64,000 nt of DNA from Diphasiastrum complanatum (taxonomy: Eukaryota > Streptophyta > Lycopodiopsida > Lycopodiales > Lycopodiaceae): positions 1,691,720-1,755,719 of the forward strand of contig CM055103.1 of NCBI GenBank assembly GCA_029204225.1. The letters are read 5' to 3'. Of this stretch, positions 58,272-64,000 are shown piece after piece. The stretch's first letter is position 1, and each line of letters opens with the position of its first letter. The notes under the pieces are model-generated. The model saw only the letters and a program-made list of their open reading frames with translations, was not told the origin of the DNA and did no database searches. The translations under genes were made by a program, and so were the position numbers.

Positions 58272-58973
58272 CTCACATCACTTTGTATAGAAGGCTTATA
58301 GTCTCCTTAATATATTTGACTATAAATAGACTTGATCTTAGTTATAGTGTTGGAAAGTTAAGTCAATTCATGCAAAGTCCTTTAGTTTCACATTGGAATA
58401 TGGCCAAAAGAGTTCTTAGATATATCTCATCTACTAAGAATTTTGGCATATTGTATAGAGGGACTAATATTGTCTTAAGAGCCTATAGTGACTCGGATTT
58501 TGCAGGTAACAAAGTGGATAGGAAATCAACAAGTGCATTTGTCACCTTTCTATGTGATGGAGTAGTATCATGGCTTTCCAGAAAGATAGATACAATATCC
58601 TTATCTTCCACAAAATCTAAATACAAGGCCTTGATATGAACATGCAAGGAGGTCTTATGGCTCAAAAGGCTATTTATTGGTGGTGCTACATGTCATTAAG
58701 GAGGAGATCCCAATCATCTACTGTGATAACCAATCAGCTCAATCACTTGCCACTAATCCTACATTCCATGCAAGGAGCAAGCACATCAAGATTGCTCATC
58801 ATTTTGTGAGGGAGAAAGTGCAAGCCAAAGAGATCAAGCTCCAACATGTGCCATTATCAAGTTGCTTGGCTGATTTGTTTACTAAATCTAAAGATTCATT
58901 TGTCAAGCTTAGATCTTCAATTCGAGTAATTGATAAAAGCATCATTGTTTCCAAGTCTAGATTTGAGGAGGAG
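58272..58973 (+). pseudogene. Copia RT end and RNase H
   Basis: HITLYRRLIVSLIYLTINRL, LSQFMQSPLVSHWNMAKR, YSDSDFAGNKVDRKSTSAF, SLSSTKSKYKAL (Glu of the usual SSTEAEY changed to Lys), then after a stop and frame change IIYCDNQSAQSLATNP, HARSKHIKIAHHFVREK and LADLFTKSKD. All upstream domains are deleted. It is followed by GAGGAGGAG and an LTR start. Confidence 0.88.
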
Positions 58974-59290
58974 TGTGAAAAATTGCCAACATTGGCAAAT
59001 CAAGCCATGTAGCATATTGTACATTTTTGTGTATAATTGGATACCACACATCTATGGCCAAAGCGCCATGTGGCAATACACTCCTAAAGTAGGTTAGCTT
59101 GAGTCAAAAGAAGTGGTTGTGTCTATTTGGTAGATATACCTAGTTTATAGGATCTAGACCCTAATTTATGATGAGATTTTGACCAACTAGCTGTTAGACA
59201 TAACTAAACATTCACCTCTCCCTAGGAGGTGGACCTAAAAGCACTAGGTGAGGTAGGTATTGTGGATTGTTTGGCCTAGTAGGTAGTTCT
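58974..59290 (+). repeat. 3' LTR start of truncated copia element
   Basis: TGTGAAAAATTGCCAAC directly after the purine tract; the first 12 bases are the same as in the young element LTR. The downstream limit is not determined. Confidence 0.6.
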
Positions 59291-59329
59291 TGAATTTGAA
59301 CTCATGGATTGTTTCGCTCATAATATTGA

Positions 59330-59560
59330 TGAGGTGGAGGTCGAGAAACAAAAGTGAATAGTGTCCCCCCTATGTGTTCTCTTTGGTCATATTGTGGGTT
59401 ATAGTAGCAATAAATAATGTATGGCCCATAACATCACAAGTTTCACATTTTATCAATGAATTGTCAAAAACTGGTTGATAGGATGGGCATTCATTACCAG
59501 TATGTGCACCTCTGCAATGAGGGTCTAGTAAGGCCTGTACTATTCTCATAGTATACAATT
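59330..59560 (-). pseudogene. Ty3/gypsy gag zinc-knuckle remnant, copy 2
   Basis: A 62-codon frame with DPHCRGAHTGNECPSYQP, like the first box of the gag at 3,559 (CPHCRATHPADVCPSYRP; the first Cys is Asp here), and a second box CETCDVMGHT. It lies downstream, on the minus strand, of the gypsy LTR and primer site at 60,540-61,500. Confidence 0.65.
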
Positions 59561-59639
59561 GATGGGTATTGAAAGACTTAGCTAACGTCTATGTCAAAGT
59601 GGTCGTCTAAGGGTCCATTTAAGAAATCAATTGATGTTC

Positions 59640-60300
59640 AAGTCAAGCACTCAGCTCGGTCGAGAGTGATGCAGAAGACTCAGTCGAGATTCAAGACTCG
59701 GCTCGATCAAGATTGATGTGGAAGACTCGGTTTGAGATGCTATGCAATGACCCAGCCCGGTCGAGATCCAGGACTCGGTCGAGATTCAAGAGTCGGTCGA
59801 GATGCTATGGAAGGACTCAGCCTGGTCGAGATTCAGGACTCGGTCAAGATTCGAGATGCTATGCAAGGACTCGGCCCCGTTGAGATTCAGGACTCGATCG
59901 AGATTCAAGAGTAGGTCGAGATGCTATGCAAGGACTTAGCCCGATCTAGATTCAAGTCTCGGTCAAGATTCAAGAGTCGGTCGAGATGTTATGCAAGGAC
60001 TCGGCCCGCCGATAACGATTCAGGTCCACGACTCAATCGAGATTATATGCAAGGACTCAATTCAGATGCGATGCGAGGACTTGGTCAAGATGTTCAGTTC
60101 AAGAACTTGGTCCAGTGATGAAGTTCGGGCACTCGGTCAAGGACCAGAAAGCCATGGAGTCAATCTAGGACAAGCCAAGGGTTCGGTCGAGACTGAAGTC
60201 AAGGCTCGATTGAGGACAAAGTCAAGGGCTTAGTCGAGGACATGGGCTTGGTTGAGATGAAGTTAGGGGCTCAGTCAAGGACGAAGTCAGGGACTCGGGA
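59640..60300 (-). repeat. 65-bp minisatellite in gypsy leader
   Basis: Units start with GAGATGCTATGCAAGGACTC at 59,734, 59,799, 59,853, 59,918 and 59,983; lengths are 65, 54, 65 and 65. Each unit contains a shorter motif (CGGTCGAGATTCA) repeated about three times; the array decays into that motif on both sides. It sits between primer site and gag of a minus-strand gypsy element. The Arg/Gly/Asp-rich frames across it are products of the repeat. Confidence 0.9.
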
Positions 60301-60539
60301 GTGTGAAAATTCAAGAAAGGGTGTGGACGACAACAAAAAGGTATGGCAGTGTGTGAGATGGATGGAAAGAAAGGAGTAGAGCAGTGTGGATGGATGGATC
60401 GGGCGTTGCAGATCAAGATCAGAAATGTCTTGTAACACTTAAGAGCCGAGGACAAGTGTTGATAGTGGATGCATGGATCTGAGTGTGTCGGATTGTATCA
60501 TTCACCGAAGGCATTTTGAAGTGTTTTGTGTATGGGTTC

Positions 60540-60558
60540 AAGTGGCAACAGTGCCAAA
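60540..60558 (-). promoter_or_regulatory. Gypsy primer-binding site, copy 2
   Basis: Minus strand TTTGGCACTGTTGCCACTT directly after the LTR end GTAAACA; resembles the plant gypsy consensus (TTGGCGCCGTTGCC) with two changes. Confidence 0.7.
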
Positions 60559-61500
60559 TGTTTACAGATTCTCTCTATCTGTGTATTGATTTCTTGCTTG
60601 GATCAGTTATAGTTTGGCGCATTGCTGTTTCGGGGTTTCAATTCTGCCCGTTATCAGGCTTCACGGGTTTTCTTGGCAATATGTTCTTGTTTATCTAGGT
60701 AGAAAGGATTGATTGTAGTATAGTTTTATCCAGCCTGACAGTGGATACTCGGGTTAATTCACTCTTAACAACACTCACATCAAATGAAAATTTGTAAGTC
60801 ATAATGCTTAACAATGGATCAAAATGCTGCTTGGTTGCACAGTTATCATATTTCTATTTTCTAAATGTTGCAGAATTGAATGGAATAGATCCTAATAAAC
60901 TACAATTAATCTACATGCATCAGTCAGAATCAAGAACAAGAAACAAGAAACTAATTAGCAAGCATTACAAGCGCAAGAATCAAGAAACACTCATCTCTCG
61001 ATTCTTGGACTTCCCAAGGACATCAAGAACTAGAATGTATGAGGATTTGCAAGATTTAAACCACGATTCTAGACTATTGAGTTTACTTGAATACTTGATT
61101 CTACACTAATCCACAAACAAGAAATCTAATCCACACTAATCCACAATGCATAAGGAAAGAAAGCAAGAAACTAAGCTAAATGCACATCCACACATGCAAG
61201 AATGGAAGTGCATGATCATAAAAGCATCACACAAGAAAGCTATCATGATTAAGGAGCTCAAAGGATTGCCAAAACTTGTGAAGGATCTTCTATTCCCCTC
61301 ACAAGAGAGGGGATCTCTTAAACAAGCAAGAGAGTTGCTTAGGTGGAGCCTAAGTGGCAATTCCACAATTTCATAAATTACAAGAATTGTTTTCTCCACT
61401 AGAGGCCATGATCATCAAAAGGTGGCTCACTCTACTTTTCTAAGAGGGGTCTACTTACATTTATTACAAATGCCTAGAAATACTAGCTCCTACATGGTCA
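60559..61500 (-). repeat. Ty3/gypsy 5' LTR, copy 2 (942 bp)
   Basis: Begins TGACCATGTAGGAGC and ends GTAAACA on the minus strand. Same orientation and similar ends as 4,756-5,705, with moderate divergence, so these are two separate insertions of one family. Confidence 0.7.
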
Positions 61501-62191
61501 TTTTTCTCTAAATTAGACTTTATAGTAGTTTAATTCTGCATTAAAATATATTTAATACAATTGTGAATAAACTTTTTGTTTGCACTGTGATGAATACCAT
61601 TGTGAGTAGCTCAAATCCTTTTATGTTGAGTAAAATCATTGTTGTATTGTTTGCAGGCTTTCTAATTAGGACTACATGAAATCATTGGAAAGCCCTTGTC
61701 AAGCGCTTTTCAATGCACCACTAAAAAGTTATGCCATTTTTAGTGTGGACTCAAAAAGTTACGTTACGTAGATTTCAAATTTGAGTGTTTTGATTGGTCC
61801 ATGTGTAAGAAAATTTTGATACTTTACATGACATACTTCTGAGATACGGTTAAAAAATTATGGCAAGTCAAAAGTATGGGGATTTTATTAATCATACTTT
61901 TTGAGTCCACATTAAAAATGACATAACTTTTTAGTGGTAAGTCCAATTTTAGCGGAGTTTGGTGCGTTAGAAAGCGCTTTGATGAGCGCTTTCCAATGAT
62001 GTATTAGATGACATAATTTTGAGGTACGGTTAAAAAGTTATTGCAAGTCAAATGTATTAGTTGAAAATAGTGTCTAATAATCCAAAAGTGCATTTCTACT
62101 TAAAAAAGGTAGTGTCCTTGAAAGTCCATGTTGCACGATCAAATAACGCTTTTAGCCAACGGTCTTTTTTGGATTTAGAACTCCTCTAATG
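61501..62191. mobile_element. MITE-like/foldback repeat, long copy 3
   Basis: Same family and orientation as 36,600-37,507, with a deletion; ends CTCCTCTAATG at 62,191 and is followed by the same LTR segment (to about 62,310). The internal unit around CATAACTTTTTAGTGGTAAG is present. Confidence 0.6.
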
Positions 62192-62310
62192 GAGTCAGAT
62201 ACTGTGAAGAGCTGTTTTGGTCGTAAGATCTCTGTTGAAGTATCTTCATGCATCATAATGTCCATCTCTAGCACTCATTTACTTATATAGCATCTGGATG
62301 ATCTGGATTA

Positions 62311-63104
62311 CAAGATGTACGACATTTATCAACATAGGGGGGTGTGGCACTTCCATTATCGTGCTGCTACTACACATGTCTTAATCTCGATTCTAAACTA
62401 GTGATCCTAGACACGTACACAGTTAATAGAAGGTTTCCAATCCTCTAGAGATATAACTGATGAAGGGGTATATACTTATTCTCTATCGCATTCCTATCTC
62501 ACTTGCCTATGGAACTCGTAACTGCTCACCAATCATACTTGTCGAAGGTATCTCCCTGAGCTATTTTAAAAATTCGTACTATTAGCAGAACCTGGTGATT
62601 GTAATGGAATCTCCTGCGAAGGTTGCGTCACTTCTCTATAGCGGGTGGATAAAGCATCAGTAAGGCACCAGGATCAACCAACAGTGAGTTCGTGGGCTTC
62701 AAAGTAACTACAATCTCCACAATGTTATAATCTGATCACGATGTCACCAGGATATAGGTAATGATATATCTCAGAAGAATAGAAATATTGACTCATAGTT
62801 CCCCCTCAGATCACTTGACAAACATCATCAAAAGATAATATAAATTCGAGGTCCGTCATACAGACCTCTGACCTTCTTTAGGTAGCAAATTGTAGTGGTA
62901 CCTGAGATTCTCTCTAGTTGGTGTGGTACTGAAACATCTACATTTTCCTTAAGATTGTATTCTCTAGAATAGGATCAGAATTATGACATCTCTTGTTCTC
63001 CTCAAATCTATAATGGGTAAAATGCAAGGCTCGGTTGATTCCATGATCTCCTCGAGTCTCACTGCTCCCAAGAGAGATACTATACGCTGACAATACATGA
63101 TCTT
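62311..63104. other. No recognisable feature
   Basis: About 790 bases with no long frame, no match elsewhere in the window and no motif I can name. Confidence 0.5.
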
Positions 63105-63737
63105 TGTGAAGTTTTCAGATCCTTAAGATCCAATCAACTTGAAAGATCTTTGGTTAGAAAGAGAAATACACTACCAATCTCACCAATGTAGAAAAATCAG
63201 CATTTACACACAAAATGAGATGCAAACACTAATAGAACTTGATCAAACTTTAATGATATGATAAAGTACTATTGTTGTTCATAAAAAAACCAGCAAGCTA
63301 CTATCATTCACACGTGTGAAACCGAAAATAGCAATTATGAATCATTCTACACATAAAATTGCATGCAATCACCAATATAGTGCACCAATGGATAGTAGAA
63401 CCCAAGAGAACCATGTACAAGCATGAAATGAGATAGAGAAGAGAGAAGATCACTCACATCCTTTTATAGCAGGTCCAAACCCTATTTGGCCACTTGGCTT
63501 TCCCTCCAAAATGCTAACCCTACTATTCTTGGGTCTAGATTCAATGTACCCAACTATTCAATTTTGAATCTCCTAAAACTCACCTCCAAACTTCCCACAC
63601 TTTCAAAAAGTGTTTATTCAAATGATATTAGACTAATGAACTTTGAAAAGTTATTCTCTAAGTCTAAAACAAGTTTTGGCCTCAATATGCCAAATATGAA
63701 AATATTGACAAAATGATCAAACTAGTTGAATCCTTCA
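63105..63737 (-). repeat. Solo LTR of RT-less copia family
   Basis: Matches both LTRs at 47,198 and 52,566 along its length, on the minus strand. The end at 63,105 (TGTGAAG) is clear, while the other end (CCTTCAACC) has lost the CA. The palindrome TTCACACGTGTGAA is perfect at 63,320-63,307, and the second box is decayed (TTATGAACA). No target duplication is visible (ATCTT against ACCAG). No internal region is adjacent. From 63,738 to 64,000 nothing is recognised. Confidence 0.75.
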
Positions 63738-64000
63738 ACCAGACTAACAGGACAATGTTTAAGTGAGATGTATTGATATAACGAATTCCAGGTCCTAGCG
63801 AATGATTCGGGTGAAACATCGTCTCCAGCTCAGAATTTCGTGATGCATGGAATGTCTCACCTATAATGATACTTTCTCATTTTCTCAAGCACACCTCATT
63901 CTCTAGAAAAGGATTAGAATTCGAATATTTTGAGAATAATGATAATTTATAACAGGCAAAATAAGAGGCTCTGGGCATCTCATGATTTCACCTAGACGTG

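Noticed and set aside
59734-60050. Possible CRISPR-like array
   Set aside because: Units are contiguous with no unique spacers, and the context is plant transposon DNA.
59732-60233. Gly/Arg/Asp-rich ORFs over the minisatellite
   Set aside because: Open frames arise from the 65-bp unit, whose length is not a multiple of three; each frame is short and degenerates with the array.

Overview
This window is plant nuclear DNA made almost entirely of transposable elements; I see no host gene. The evidence is Ty1/copia polyproteins with the plant-type primer-binding site complementary to initiator tRNA-Met (TGGTATCAGAGC), Ty3/gypsy gag and LTR remnants, hAT transposase pieces, MITE-like insertions, long (CT)n/(GA)n and (GT)n tracts, and many nonsense codons of the C-to-T type. 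A large, repeat-rich land-plant genome is likely; I cannot name the species.

Layout. 1-7,954 and 13,821-15,700 hold an unclassified degenerate repeat (R1), a second repeat (R2), and a decayed gypsy element on the minus strand (LTR 4,756-5,705, primer site, three-zinc-knuckle gag). A young, apparently complete copia element (7,955-13,815) is nested in R1. It has LTRs identical by eye, an AGTAC target duplication and one 1,316-codon Gag-Pol frame. 16,000-20,860 carries an hAT tail, an orphan LTR end with primer site, and a copia pol broken by nonsense codons and frameshifts. 20,862-21,920 is a long inverted repeat with a tRNA-like gene in each arm, joined to a (CT)n-bearing LTR.

22,000-47,190 is a scrambled zone. 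A derivative in which LTR and primer site are followed by pol in the opposite orientation occurs three times, and all three copies share the same two stop codons. RT-RNase H pieces, a 1.7-kb LTR-like repeat, hAT pieces and a TIR-bearing MITE-like family are interleaved. Two large blocks recur in inverted orientation (26.4-29.2 with 38.1-41.6 kb; 30.8-34.9 with 42.4-47.2 kb), but in an order that a single inverted duplication would not give.

47,198-53,215 is a second copia element (minus strand) with 650-bp LTRs. Its reverse transcriptase core has been replaced by about 1.08 kb of unrelated DNA that is open for about 360 codons; this is the most unusual object in the window. 53,216-56,260 holds further hAT and permuted copia pieces. 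57,480-59,290 holds a truncated copia element. 59,330-61,500 is a second gypsy 5' end (gag, 65-bp minisatellite in the leader, primer site, 942-bp LTR). A solo LTR of the second copia family lies at 63,105-63,737.

Only the 7,955-13,815 element looks able to encode its own mobilisation. The other pol genes are broken, so their copies spread by help in trans or by segmental duplication. A bipartite LTR motif (TTCACACRTGTGAA, then GTAYGGACA or a close variant starting exactly 35 bp later) recurs in otherwise dissimilar copia LTRs.
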